The notes: a model not told the origin generated them from the letters alone. 64,000 nt of DNA from Fistularia commersonii (GCA_037954325.1 JBBMNZ010000030.1:11439001-11503000); one strand, 5' to 3'; positions 1-11,664 are shown, numbered from the stretch's first letter. Made by a program: numbers and translations.

Positions 1-1350
1 GGCTGAAGACGGGATTAGAGACGATGCCACCTCATGGATATTTGACATTGCTTCCTCCGAGGCTACGGTTCACGGAAGGCCTCCTGGACGAGCCGTGAAC
101 CACTTCACGAAACACCACGCAACCCATCGGAGAACTCCCAGGAGACTCCAAGATGGATGGAGGATGACATTATCGGATTGCACAGCAGCAGAGACTTTCA
201 TTTATTGTCTGTAACGCTAATCCTGCACTCAGGAGAGGCCTCGAAGGGAATCTAACCGGGGGCTTTCTGGCTAAGGGGGACACGCTAACCGCTGCATCAA
301 TGTGCCGCCCGACATACAAAAGAAAAACTTTTCCCATGACATCAAACCTTGGTAAGTGTTTAAAACCCCACGGCGGGTTTTCTGCCGAGTCTAAACGCCT
401 GCAAACATCTGGATGTATCTACCACCCAGGATGTGACCTACAGGAGCCAAAACAAGTGGATCCTTATCTGGAGTCTGTTTCTGCCTCAGGCTTCATTTCA
501 ATCATTTGAAGGAACCTCAAACACAGATGAACCTTCAACCTGACAGCTAAGAGAGGAGGGGTTCAACAGGCTCGCACATGAAGCGCATCCACCAAATAAC
601 TTCTGCTCGCTGTTAATTTGACGCCATTCACGGCCGTGTCATTCCCGGCTTCGAAAAAGGTGACAGATGGCGGCGAGTTGAGTTCCCGGCGAGCAGCCCT
701 GAAGGGCAAAGATTTGCATTTTGTTCTTTTTATAGCGCTCACGCTGATCTGACATGGCCTTGTGGCGGTTGGACGCAACTTGCGAGCGGCGCAGCCTCGC
801 CGTTTGGAGTTGAGGAGACGAAACCGCTGCTGTAGTTGAAGCCGCGACAGACACTTCTCTGCGGGTCATTAATGGCTGCCGTCAACAGCAACGCAGAGTC
901 ACTCAATAACAACCAGGCTTTTAAAAGCAGCGGGGAAGGAGTGAAGGCCGACGACACAGCTGCTTCTTTTTAAAACCGCCTTCTGCTCTCGGCAGCAGAT
1001 GGCACGGACCGGATGACGCCACCGAAGCGCTCGGGGTGAAGTACAATTGGGGCAAAAGTTGGAGTGCGGGGTGGTGGCCCCGCCTTCAACGGTTTGCCCG
1101 ATCGGGACATTGGAGCTTCTTCTTTGCGCTACCTTCTCAGTGACATCGCTGCCAAAGCGAGCTGTCATGGCCGCCCTCTTCACAGACCTCCGCCTCCGTC
1201 TGCTGTGAGCCGCCAGACTCGAGAAGGCACGCTGTTAACCAGGGATTCGGCGCATTTCCGTCCACGTATTACAAGAATGGCGACGGACATCACAGCTTCC
1301 CACCGCCACAGCGCACCAGTAGCACTGTGCTAAGCTAGCTCCTCCCTGTG
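1..1350. other. Unique 5' flank, becoming GC/CpG-rich
   Basis: No recognisable protein, RNA gene or repeat is visible. Open frames on both strands between 560 and 1330 overlap one another, have no family resemblance and look like by-products of high GC content. CpG density rises from about 1000 toward the compact gene starting near 1485, so the right part is probably its promoter-proximal region. This is inference from composition and position only. Confidence 0.5.
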
Positions 1351-1490
1351 TGACATCACAACATCCCGGTCTCGATGAAAGTGCGTCCCGTGTTCACAGT
1401 TGGTCGTGATGCATCACAGCCCGGGTCTCCCGCTGGAAAGGATCACGTAGAAATATATAAGGCCCCTCTGGGGCCCTCGGGGCCGTCTCA
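1351..1490 (+). promoter_or_regulatory. TATA-type promoter with ATF/CRE-like sites
   Basis: A TATATAA box lies at 1454-1460, which predicts a start site near 1485. Upstream are TGACATCA at 1351-1358, resembling an ATF/CRE half-palindrome variant, and the palindrome TGATGCATCA at 1407-1416, whose TGATGCA core resembles the C/EBP-ATF composite (amino-acid response) element. CACGTA at 1445-1450 is an E-box-like core. The spacing from TATA box to the coding ATG (about 140 bp), the GC-rich leader and the poly(A) signal just past the stop make a coherent small Pol II unit. The motifs are seen directly; binding and stress responsiveness are inferred. Confidence 0.55.
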
Positions 1491-1495
1491 GCTAC

Positions 1496-1757
1496 ATGGA
1501 TGGCAACCGCTAAGGAGGGGACGCGTGGAGGAAGCGGACCGATTGAATTCAACGCCCGGATCGGATCGATCGCCTCGGCTCTGCGGCGGCAGGATGCCGA
1601 TCCTCCACCTGTGCTACCTTGTGGGTCGCCTGGTCAACACGGCAGTGGGCAGCCTACTCCCGCCGCCCGATGGCGACCCGGCCCCGTGCCAGCCGCCGCC
1701 GCCACAGCAGCAGCCGCTGATGGACGTAAGCGCGGAAACCGACGGAGCCCAGGCTGA
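1496..1757 (+). other. Two upstream ORFs in the predicted leader
   Basis: The first ATG after the predicted start site (1496) opens a five-codon frame that stops at 1513. A second ATG at 1500 opens an 85-codon frame ending at 1757, overlapping the main ORF (1594) in another frame. Both upstream ATGs have T at -3, a weak context, whereas the main ATG has A at -3. Leaky scanning to 1594 is therefore plausible. Overlapping upstream ORFs are known to restrain translation of several stress-response genes. The 85-codon product looks like low-complexity Ala/Arg/Pro and I do not propose it as a protein. Confidence 0.4.
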
Positions 1758-1884
1758 ATCCATGGACTCGGACCAAGAGGACACCAGCTTCGGCGGCGGA
1801 CTCGCCCTCCCAGAAAACGGCGGCGCCCTCAGCTCACAGGAGGATGCGGACTCGGTAGACGGAGGCTGGGTGTTACTGTGTTAG
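1594..1884 (+). CDS. Small acidic protein with C-terminal LIR-like motif, family not recognised
   Basis: This is a single uninterrupted 96-codon ORF with an ATG in good context (A at -3) and very high G/C at third codon positions, unlike the flanking DNA. Residues 1-21 are hydrophobic with few charges (MPILHLCYLVGRLVNTAVGS...). Residues 22-43 are rich in Pro and Gln, including PPPPQQQP. Residues 44-94 are acidic and rich in Asp, Glu, Ser and Gly. The protein ends DADSVDGGWVLLC, where W-V-L-L after an acidic stretch fits the W-x-x-L core of Atg8/LC3-interacting regions. The start is chosen at 1594 because the TATA box at 1454 would exclude the in-frame ATG at 1375. A poly(A) signal sits 15 nt after the stop. 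No splice donor is needed to explain the unit, so it is probably intronless. I cannot assign a named family; a function in autophagy or stress is only suggested by the tail and promoter. It could also be a lineage-specific retrogene. Confidence 0.6.
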   Translation: MPILHLCYLVGRLVNTAVGSLLPPPDGDPAPCQPPPPQQQPLMDVSAETDGAQAESMDSDQEDTSFGGGLALPENGGALSSQEDADSVDGGWVLLC

Positions 1885-1898
1885 AGACATTGCTGCAC

Positions 1899-1904
1899 AA
1901 TAAA
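1899..1904 (+). terminator. Poly(A) signal AATAAA
   Basis: A canonical AATAAA lies 15 nt after the TAG of the compact ORF, and a pyrimidine/GT-rich stretch follows at about 1923-1938. This matches a vertebrate cleavage and polyadenylation site and supports the unit being transcribed on the plus strand with a very short 3' UTR. Confidence 0.6.
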
Positions 1905-1938
1905 CACACTTCCACTGGAACCGGTGCTTTCTCTCTCA

Positions 1939-2300
1939 GAGGAAGATTGCGATCCGCTTCCAACCTTGATAAAAGCTCTATTCTCCACACATCTAAGTCA
2001 GGAATCTATTTACCATATGCACTTTGAATGGGTGAAGATACGAACACTGGGGGAGGGAGTGGTGCCTTTGAAAAGGTTGCCTAGCCTTCACTCTGACGGG
2101 AAAATGAGTGAAAATACCCAGAAAACAACCACGAGCACAAAAGTGCTTTAAAATGGATGGGTTTGTGTTTCTGCTGCAAAGCTTCGGGCCAAAGCTCAAG
2201 GGAAATGTTCCTGGAGTGAGATCCTCGGCAGGGTCATCCTCTATGGAAGGGAATTAGGTAGCAACCGGTCCAATAATAACTGGTGCAAGCGGTGATAATT
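1939..2300. other. Unique non-coding 3' flank
   Basis: I see no gene or repeat here. A 75-codon frame at 1924-2151 has no coding character and overlaps the presumed poly(A) region. Confidence 0.4.
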
Positions 2301-2576
2301 CCATTCATTCATACCACTTAAGCCGTGGGGGCGGAGCCTATCCCTGCCGTCATTCAGGTGAGAGGCAGGTTCACCCTGGACCAGACGTTCACAGGGCCAC
2401 ATATACAGACGTACATTCACCTTCATTCACACGTCTGGACCATGTGTCCAGTATGGGAAGAACCCGGAGAACCCCGAGTACCCCCGGCAGAACATGGAGG
2501 CTCCACACAGAAAGGAACACAAGCAGAGACCTGCTGGCTGGGAGGAGAAGCTAACCACAGCGCCACCCTGCCGCCT
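2301..2576 (-). mobile_element. tRNA-headed SINE (DANA/HE1-like), near full length
   Basis: Read on the minus strand it starts with the tRNA-derived head (gcggcagggtggcgctgtgg), runs through the conserved body (ctgtgtggagcctccatgtt) and ends in the (TGAA)-type tail seen as ccattcattcat at 2301. It is one of about 15 related copies in the window. The family assignment rests on memory of fish V-SINE body sequence. Confidence 0.7.
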
Positions 2577-3031
2577 GTAATATTTTCAGTTGTCTAAAAT
2601 ATTTATTGCACCTTCTAGGTATAATTTAGTTGAGTTGCTCGACTAAACAAGAACAAGAAGAAACAGAACATCATCATCAAGGTAAGTCACATAAATCAAA
2701 GTAAGTGAAACAAGAAATTGTAAATTAAATAAGAACAAGGGTACAAAAACATTCTGGACACAGAAAATAAGAAAATAAGGAACATGCTGCTACTCAGCGC
2801 TGTGGGCATGTTGGCTAACCCTGCAGCTGTACGTCGGCTGTTTCCCTGTGCGCGTGCGTGTGTGTATATGTGAAGATCCATGATAAGCAAACTAAAAACA
2901 GAAACAAACAAAATGGAACAGGAACAAAAACAACACAGCTGATTGGTGCTCGGGTGGATCTCTGATGCGTCTTCTAAAAGTTGTTAGCATGACTCGGAAC
3001 AGCTAGAGAATTCATGCACGAGAGAGAGAGA

Positions 3032-3034
<3 letters not shown>
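2577..3034. other. Unique non-coding sequence
   Basis: AT-rich unique sequence with no recognised gene. A short (GA)n run at 3020-3032 leads into the TG repeat. Confidence 0.4.

Positions 3035-3093
<59 letters not shown>
3035..3093. repeat. (TG)n microsatellite, about 29 units
   Basis: Uninterrupted TG dinucleotides are visible. Long Cys/Val open frames on both strands through here are artefacts of the repeat. Confidence 0.95.
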
Positions 3094-3094
<1 letters not shown>

Positions 3095-3593
3095 CAGAGG
3101 GAGCCCCAGCAGGGAGGGCCTGCAGACAGAACACGGTGTATTTGCATTCTGCAAGCTCCGCGGCTCTGGCTGCGCGGAGTTGAGCAACATGAAGCTCTTA
3201 CCAGAGGAAGTGGTGAAGTCTGACTGCAGGCTGGGCTGAGGAGCTGCTGGGCCCCCTGAGAGCGACACCTACGACAACAAACACACACACACACAGACAC
3301 AAACACACGGAGGCGTGTCAGTCTCACAGGCAGCCATGACCGAAATCACAGCTGGGAAAAACCGAGTCCCCAGAAGGGCTGGAAAGCAGTGCAGCCCCGT
3401 TGCCATGGAATTAAGCATTTATCCAAGGACGGCTTTTCAAACAGTCACAAGTTCATTGTGAAATAAAGTTTTTCTGTGATTCTTTCCTGCATCCGCTGAC
3501 AAACAAACACACACACGCACACACACGCACACACACACACGCTGATGGCGGCAAAGCTGCTATGCAAGGTGCTAACAAGACCATCTGGTGTCC
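3094..3593. other. Unique sequence with two (CA)n patches
   Basis: Short CA tracts lie at 3280-3306 and 3497-3541 (the second mixed with GC and AAC units). I see no gene. Confidence 0.5.
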
Positions 3594-3786
3594 AAACACA
3601 TGCAGGAGGTTCATTGGAGACCCTCAATTGTGTGAATGAGAGGGTGAACGGTTGTGTTTCTGGATGACGTGTGAATGAGGGTGAATGTGCCCATGTGCGT
3701 CCAGGGGCTAACAGTGCCTCTCGGCCAATCAAAGCGCGGAGAGGCTCCAGAATACATGAATGAATGAATGAATGAATGAATGAATA
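3594..3786 (+). mobile_element. SINE, 5'-truncated, with (TGAA)n tail
   Basis: The copy begins inside the body (ccaaacacatgcaggaggtt) and runs to a tail of about seven TGAA units at 3757-3785. The middle contains the family segment gtgaatgagagggtgaacgg. A small internal duplication of that segment is visible at about 3624 and 3671. Confidence 0.7.
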
Positions 3787-4575
3787 AAGGAGGTGTATCC
3801 AACATGTCTCCTGCAATTGCATTTGACAATATTCTGGGGTTCTTACGTCCTGCGTGTCGGTGGGAGATGCAGAATGTCCTTCACACTGTGGCTGCTTAGA
3901 ACCTTGCAGCAGCTGCTTGGTTTCAAAGACAATTCCGGGGTTTCCAAAGTCCTTAACATCTGGTGAAGGCCGCATTCAGCTCCCCAGCAGAAGCGCTCCT
4001 CTTGCTTTCACATCTTCGTTGGGGTTCAAACTTCTTGGAGTTTCTCCGAGCGTTCCTCATGTTTGCAGGGAAGCGACAGTATAGAAGGAAATGGCAGCGA
4101 ATCAGAAGCTCTCCTGCTCGTGAGCTTCATATCTCCAGGGACGCGTTGAAGAACAGAAGTCCACGAATGGAAATCAGCGGCAGGATGGAGCTGCTGATAC
4201 AGCATCTCTCCTGTGGACGGTCATTACTCATAATCAGAGGCTAATTTGGATGTTCTCCTTCCTGCATGATCTGTGCAGAGCTCCTCCTGCGCTTTTTTCA
4301 GATAGAATACAAGATCAGACCTCACTGTTTTGGATTTGATCTCCACATACTGTAATGTGAAGAGGAGATCCTGAAGGTGGATCTGGCGGGAGAGCGTCCA
4401 CTGACCACGTCAAACCAAGATCTGAAGAAACTCAGACGAGTTTCTTTCGTCTTCATGGAGCTCACAGGTTCCGACTGATCCACAGGTCTTTTTCAGCAGA
4501 CGCTAGGAGACCATCAGCTCCTCAAACTCTGTGGATCCTTGGAGAATAACATATATTGTCATATTGATGATGTAC
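3787..4575. other. Unique non-coding sequence
   Basis: Nothing recognisable. The region lacks stop-free, splice-bounded segments with coding character. Confidence 0.4.
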
Positions 4576-4813
4576 ATTGAATGAATGAAGCGGTCCATGG
4601 CTTCAGCTCACCCTTTCATTCATGTGTCAAACAGAGACATGAAGATATTCTCCAATGAACCTCTGCACGTGTTTGGACTGAGGGAGGAACCAGGAGAATT
4701 GTCAGGAACCCCACGCAGACACGGGGAGAACATGGAGGACCATCCACACAGGAGGGAACCCTGCGGGAATTCAATCAGGGACTTTCTGACTGTGTAGAGG
4801 AAGTGCAAACCAC
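4576..4813 (-). mobile_element. SINE (DANA/HE1-like)
   Basis: A minus-strand copy with tail (gaatgaatgaa) at about 4578, body match cacgcagacacggggagaac at 4712-4731 and head side at about 4770-4813. It is degraded but spans most of the family. Confidence 0.65.
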
Positions 4814-4828
4814 TTATATACATATATA

Positions 4829-4890
4829 AGTGTGTGTGTGTGTGTGTATGACTATAAATGTGTGTGTGTGTGTGTGTGTTTGTGTGTGTG
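4829..4890. repeat. Compound (TG)n microsatellite
   Basis: Two TG tracts are separated by a short AT-rich spacer (atgactataaa) around 4848-4858. Confidence 0.9.
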
Positions 4891-7172
4891 AAGCTGCTCC
4901 AAATCCACAGAAACCAAACAAATCCTTTGCTTTGTCGGGTTCTTTTTCCTGACAAATACAGAAAATAACGGTATCTCCCAGCAACCAGCCGCCGCCTGGG
5001 TATTTCTGAGGCTACGATCACATGACTCACTCATTGTTTGTATCTCATAAAGACGAAAAGGAAGTGAGTTTGAGAGAGACAGTTTGGGTTGAAAAAAAAA
5101 AAAAAGCAGCCACTAATACACTTTGTCAGTTTCCATGGAGATTTCAGTTATATTTGACAGCACGCATTCCCGCGCCCTCCTCCCTCCACCGGAGCTGAAA
5201 CCATGAATGGCTCCGACTGAAGAAATACTCAATAAAAATAATTTTTAGTGGGGGGTCTGCTGTTCCCCGGGAGTGAAGGCCAATCTGGGAAACACTCTCG
5301 GCAGGCTCGTCGCCTTGAAGGAAATCGACGAGCTGATTTCGACTCTCGATTGCCGCCGAACAAAGCAGGAAACTGCGTTTTGCTATTATTAGCTTGCAGC
5401 TCCGCGCCTGGGTCCTCGGACAGCTCTGGGGGATCATCCCTCCACTGTGAAAGCAGCCTCTATCCCCTTGTTAACCGCGCTGCCTCTGCAGAGCCGCGAC
5501 TGTTACGCTTCGGGCACCTGACATACCTAAACGCTGCTCGGGTAACAAAATGTTCCCGACACTACATCAATGTGTTGTGTGTTCTATCCCGTCCAATCAG
5601 ATAGGAGCAGACAAAGGGCATGATGTTCCAGAGCGCTCGCCTAGTCATCCTGCTCAACCTGTTAAAACAGGCGGGCCCTCCAACTGCCCCGCTATGCGCT
5701 AAGCTAACCCAGTTCTCAGCAATCAAGTAAAGATTCCACACGGCCTAAATAACAGATACTCGTGTGAATGCATTATGGTAGATTGACCAGCGCCAGCTCG
5801 GAAGGTTTTCTGATAAACACGTGCACTCACTCCGCTTCAGACCGGCTCAAATCTCAGGAAAAATTACCGAGGAAAAGCACTGATAAGCATCTGGATCTGA
5901 ACGCTTGAAGAAATAGGACCTGGACACATGGCGCGCAATAATCAGATTCATCCACTCTGGAGTAACAAAAAAAAAAAAAAAAATGAAAACCTGCACCAAT
6001 GATGAAAAGCAAGCCAGCAAAAACAGAGGAACACAAACCGTGAGAAGGTCTAAGGAGATTTCTAGGAGTGAAGCTGAGATCTTATGCAGTTTAAGAATAT
6101 GGTGCAATGTCTGGTCTGGTCCGCTCCATTTTTGAAAGTACAGCAAAATCCGGAGGTCCCTTACAAAACAGCTGCGAGGTTAAGTTCTCTCAAAGACCAC
6201 TGGAACCAGTGTCTCGGCATGGAACAGGTCCTGCAGGTGGTGAGCGTCCAGCTGGACCCCTCTCCAGTCAGCAGCTTCAGATCAGGTTCACAAGCTAAAA
6301 AAATTGACTTGACTACATCTTCTCATCGGTTCATTATCTGCGGGGTTTCCAACAGGTGGCCAGAAGCTAAGTGTTTCCCCTCATGGCCTTTCGAGCTCTC
6401 GAGAAACGAAAAGAACCCACAAAGACATCCGAGAAACATCTCAAATCCCCCCTGAGGGTCCGGGCACATTCTGACCCAGGACTGCCCGGCTGCATCGCCG
6501 CAGTCAGTCAATCCTCACCTCCAGTCACACCTCAGAGTCGGTTTTGTTGAGAAAAGCGAAATCCCTGGAGTATGCCGAGCACTGAGCAGAGCTCCTTTCT
6601 GACCGGACTGGACTTCATGGTTTGTGATTGGGACAAACGTCAGGAATTGCGCTGCTGCTCCGACGCCAGACGGCCAGGAAATTCTACCTGGCTGCCTTTT
6701 CGGGAAGTCGACTCCACCGCACTGATGCATTCATTCATATATTTCCAACTAAAAATACAACTTTTCTCACCACATGTGTTGCCCGCTGTCCGGACCGCGC
6801 TCTTTACTGTACCTGCTTTTTTTTTTTTCCCCTGAAACTCTCCGGATGACAAGCTGAAAACACGGGTGGTCACATTAACGGCGGAGTCCGACTATTTACC
6901 GAGCTCCGCTGTGAATCAGCGCCTGCATAAACAAAAATTTGACTCGGAAGACCGGGTTGTTTCTTCGCCTTTCACACCCCGGTTCACATTTAATTCAAGG
7001 TTCTGCGGGCGATGAATGAATGACAGTCAACTCAGGTCACAAATGGGTGCAAGGGACCACTCCATTTTACGGCAAGTCTTAATTAATGAGTGACAAAGCC
7101 GAGGGCTTCTGTCTCCGGCAAGAAAGTCCCGAGTTGGATTCCAACAGCAGGACTTTCTATGGGGGGGCTCCA
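4891..7172. other. Unique non-coding sequence with A/T tracts
   Basis: I see no gene. Homopolymer tracts lie at 5092-5105 (A), 5967-5983 (A) and 6817-6828 (T). The frames found here (for example 5248-5604 and 6084-6455) show no family similarity or splice context and are treated as chance. The stretch 5160-5560 is moderately GC-rich. Confidence 0.4.
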
Positions 7173-7318
7173 TGTTCATGGATGAGAGGGTGAATGGTTG
7201 TAAGTATATGTGTGTGTCCCAGTGCAGTGACGGTCCAGCTTCAGGCCAATGACAGCTGGGATAGAATCCAGCACCTCACGACTCTGACTGCAGGAGAACC
7301 ACACCGAATGAATGGGAA
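7173..7318 (+). mobile_element. SINE 3' half
   Basis: It contains gatgagagggtgaatggttg near 7181 and the tail-proximal block ccaatgacagctgggataga at about 7246, and ends in aatgaatg. The tRNA head is missing. Confidence 0.6.
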
Positions 7319-10300
7319 TAAGTTCTCTTCTTCCAAGTGTCTTGCTTATTTTAGCAAAATGGCATTATTCACTCAGGTGAAAACTATTTTCACAGTTCAT
7401 GCAGCTTAATGAATATCTGTCTTGATTTGAACATCAACTGTGTGTCCTTCTCAAGTGGAACTTCTCCAGAAACCAGACATCCAGACCGAGCCCTGTCTCA
7501 TGTCTTGCTTCAAGGCACCCTGACAGCCAAACTTCTTGAAAGGTTGAACATAATTTCCCCGAAAGTTAAAGGTTGCGGGCGATGGTTTGACGTCTCTACG
7601 TCCATTTGTGACTGTTTCCTGTTTTCTCACGATGAAAGGAAATCATTTGTTCTGCTTGGATGTCGCAGCATTCTTAGATGACACAACCGCATACATTGCT
7701 GTTGCATCATCACAAACAACTCTGCTTCGTAGGGACACATAATCTGCAGAGCGTGGCTGTGTCTCTGCGCCCACTCTGCACAGCCGACATTAGAAAGAGG
7801 AGGCAAAATGTAAATGTCTCATCACTCAATTGTTTATTACGGGTGTCAGTCATGAGTCGTGTCCAGGGACACTGCCGACGCCTGCTGCAATGGCGGCGGG
7901 AGAGATTTCTGCGGGGGGACGGTGATATCTGAGTCAGTTTTCAGTGTTGGAGGGTTGCTAATCAAAGATGTAGCATGGTTTGCTCATTAGAGGCAGCCAA
8001 ACAGACACCGCCGCATCCAGGTCCAAAATCAAGCTCCACCAGACACTCGGATAATGATGCAAGTGCAGAAACCCTGCTGCCGAAGAGACAACGCAAAGAC
8101 ACGAATCCCCAGACTTGATAAATGAAAGAGTAAATGGGAAGTCGGGGCGAAGACAAAAGCTGGCAGGATTCAAACAAAAGGAAGCTGAAATTAACCGAAA
8201 CCCGAATAGGAAGGAGGCGGGGCGGCAGCGGCTCCAATCACAGCTTCTTCTGTGCCACTGACATGATGAACACACCAACGTGATGAACCAGGTGTTTGTG
8301 TTCCCCCTCATCAAATGATCTGGGAAAGATACCAGAATAATAATTTAACAAAACATAGGAAATAGAAATTGGCAGGTCACCGGATCCGTTTAATCACACT
8401 AAACCTGAACATAGTCTTTGCTCTTCTGTTTGTGAATTAATCCAAACCTTTTCAGGAGTTCCACTCTCATCATCTTGCTGTTTTCTTACAAGACTCATGT
8501 GAATTGATGAACCGATCGGGGCAACAGCCAAGATCCAGAACTGCACGTAACAATGCACCTTTGTTTTAGGAACATTTTGAAGCACCTACAAAAAGATGTG
8601 GCGGTCCATCACATCCAGGCAAGGATGTGAAAGTCCTGGGATCAGCACCTTTCACTGAAGAGATTCAAAAGCATCGACACTGGGCTTGATTGGAGAGGAG
8701 CCCCTCCCAGCCAGAGTTCCAACCCCGAGGGGACTCCTAGACTGACTCTGAAGGTATGCTTAAAGCTCTAAATGACATTGGAGAATACTGGAAAACATGT
8801 CCAAAAGTATCCAACAATAATGTGCAGATGGAAGTATACTGCGGGACACATCGGAGATGGCCCAAACGGAGCCCAAAAGGCTTGTGAGCCCGTTGCCTCT
8901 CGCCTGAACTTTTAAAAATATGGAGGAAAGGTTTCCAAACAAGAGCTGGGACACTTGTAAAATGAAATGGGAAAAAAAATCCAGGCGGTTTCTAGGAACC
9001 TCAAGCCACCTTGGCTTGTTTGCAAAGACGAAACACATGGCGTGGCAGCTAGCCCGAGCCTCGCAGGGAATATTATGACAGTGGAGAATGAGTTTTCTCA
9101 TTTTTTTTTTGTTCCTCCCTAAAAATGATCATTGTTTTGGATGCTTAAGTATGAGATGCATTCCTGCAGGTTTTGATGGACTGCAATACAGGCGCGCAGC
9201 AGATGCTTACGAAGAAGGAGCACAGCGAAGACGACTGAAGAGCTCTTCATTCCTTCACATTAACAGAACTCTGATCACCTTCAGACAAAGAAACAGAGGG
9301 AGACTAACACTGTGAGGCAATATGTTGACACAGGTATTAGATTCAGTGTAGCTCCAGCTCCCCACAGAGTAGGGCGATGCTGGTGAATCCCGCTTCAAAT
9401 GCATCTCTCCAGTGGGCTCATCACAAACATCTCAGAAACAAGAAGCTGCTCCACCAATTCGAGGTCAGACTGCTAACTAGTTGTGACTTCCTGTCAGCTC
9501 AAGCTTCTTGATCTCTTTTGCCATAAAGATCTTTATTGGGACGGAACCCTTTGGGGCCGGCAAAGTACCTTTGCCCGAATCTGGGGGCAAACTGAAGAAC
9601 TTGACTCAGGTGGTGCCGAATAGAGCCACGGGGACCAGTTGGATTCAGACTAAGACGTTCACTTCATGTGCCAGGTGAGCAACATCACCAAGCAGAAGGT
9701 CGTTATGAGCGGCGCCGCCTCTTTAACGATAGCGTTCCTGACCGTTTCTGACGGACGACAGAGACCCAGCGATATCCACGGGAGCAAGCCTACATCTGCA
9801 TCAGTCCAACAACTGACATTATCAGATTTAAAGAGTGACTCACACCGCAAAGAAATATGTTTGTCATCAGTAGTGGGCCATAGCTTTGGTTTTGTGATCA
9901 ACCCCAAAGACTGGCCGAGGTCTGGAAAACGTGTGGAGAAAGAGCGTTGGAACCAGATGCTGAGAAAGTGCCTACAGGATGTGGAGGAGGCTGGTTTTCA
10001 AAAGGGGAAAGAAATTGTCGTCCCCAAACATATGGGTACGGTACCAGCCTCCTGAGGAGGAGGCTACCCGGAAGCACTGGTCAAACTCCAATGGAGCTCA
10101 GAGTTCAGAGGGAGCGGCTGAATGAGATATTTCATCAGAATATGTCCGTGGGGTTTCGTCGAAGATGTAGATGTGTGAAGGTTCTACGTCGGTCAGGTCA
10201 CGGTGCTTGTTGAGTTGTGAAGTCTCCGGTGGCTTGGATTCTCATCAGGACAAGAGAAGCTACGAGAACTCTTGCTACTGACAAATGCAGGTTTTCAAGG

Positions 10301-10386
10301 TTTTGAGATGTTCAAAGTCTTTTCACTGTCTGTCGATTAAAACCCTCGAATAAACCCCTGGTGGTTCCTGGTTGGATTCCAGCAGG
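7319..10386. other. Unique non-coding sequence
   Basis: About 3 kb with no recognised gene, RNA or repeat. The longest frames (9666-10055 plus, 129 codons; 7958-8314 minus, 118 codons) have no domain or compositional signal of coding. Confidence 0.4.
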
Positions 10387-10650
10387 GGTCGGGGTTCACC
10401 CTGGATCAATCACGGGGTCACACATTGACAACCAACCATTCACTTGTTCATCCAAACATATGGACAAATTGGGGTCTCCAATGAACCTCCTGCATGTGTT
10501 TGGAACTGGAGAACCCCACGTATTTTGACTTGAACCAGAGAACCCCACATAGACACGGGGGAGAGCATGGAGACTCTGGTGGTAACCCAACCAGAGACCT
10601 TCTGGCTGAGAGGCAGAGGCGCTGATCTATGCATCGCTGTGCCGCTCCCC
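10387..10650 (-). mobile_element. SINE (DANA/HE1-like)
   Basis: A minus-strand copy containing ccaatgaacctcctgcatgt (10479-10498), a partly duplicated body (ccacgtattttgact and ccacatagacacgggg) and head-side sequence to about 10650. The terminal TGAA tail is not preserved. Confidence 0.65.
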
Positions 10651-11540
10651 TCTGTCTAATGTATGAAGCTCTGACCTTAATTTGAACTCTTAGATGTTTT
10701 ATTCAGAAGGTCTGACTGGGAAAGGCCAAATGTCTGTTTACAGTAAGTGTACCTCGCAGGCAGGGCAACCAGGCGGGGGAAGCTATGTAGGACAAATGAG
10801 CATGGAGAGAAGAAGCGCTGCCGTATCTCACGAGATATCCGATGCAAACGCAGATGATGCTTCTGGAACCGGGTCAACCCAGGACCTTGATTGAAGCCCA
10901 AGAAGAGGGATGCCTGAGAGGAGGGTGGAAGGGATGTTCTCCGCTCAAAATATTATTATTAAATAATTATTTTTAAATTTTAACTTCTTCTTTAAAAAGC
11001 CCAAAGCCTGAAGGAGATCAGAATGGATATTATTGGTATGAACATAAAGAGAGCTTTATGGAGTCAAAGCGATTGTCTTGGTCCATCACCATGAGTGTCT
11101 CGTCACTCCTCACTCTTATCGTCTCACAGGAAACACTTGTAGGGGATCAGACTACATGTTTAGCTCTTCCGTCTTCCTAAAACTCAAGATGAAGACCCTT
11201 GAAGTCCCCCCACCCTTCCTCTATGGACACGTCTCACTGCGTTTCCTCCTGTTCAGACGAACCTATGTAAGAATGCGACAACATCAGCGGGTCATAGTCC
11301 ACTGCAGGAGGCAAATTCCAGTAATTTAGCCTTAACATGAAGTGTTGGACGGGAGATGTTTCTTCACAGAGCGTGAGAAAGTACAGCTCCTCTTTGTTTC
11401 CACGGAACTACGACTTGAACGGAGATGTTTTACACCCGACTCATTCACTTTACACCCGGACTCCTCATGGAGGTTAACCCATGATACACTGCTAAATGCT
11501 GAAGGTTCTTTCTTGCGTGTTCTACAGTATTGGCCATCTT
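10651..11540. other. Unique non-coding sequence
   Basis: An AT-rich patch (attattattaaataatta) lies near 10950. No gene is recognised. Confidence 0.4.
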
Positions 11541-11605
11541 TTTACATTACATTTGGCAGACGCTTTTATCCAAAGCGACTTACAATAGAGGACATAAGCA
11601 CTGCA
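11541..11605 (-). mobile_element. Short teleost interspersed repeat with (ACATT) end
   Basis: The block acattacatttggcagacg followed by cttttatccaaagcgactta is a very common teleost repeat fragment. The same block occurs in the opposite orientation at about 45845-45905, where it ends in tgtaatgtaatgta. The pentamer end suggests a retroposon 3' tail, but I cannot name the parent element. Confidence 0.55.
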
Positions 11606-11664
11606 AATTACGCTTGCCAATACAAGATGCACAGGAAATATACAGAACAGTAAGCTGGGGTTAG

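Noticed and set aside
3445..3975. 176-codon minus-strand frame
   Set aside because: It covers the CA repeat and a SINE with a TGAA tail (read as FIHSFIHS), so it is repeat-derived.
9666..10055. 129-codon plus-strand frame
   Set aside because: No recognisable domain, no splice or promoter signals nearby. Left as chance.
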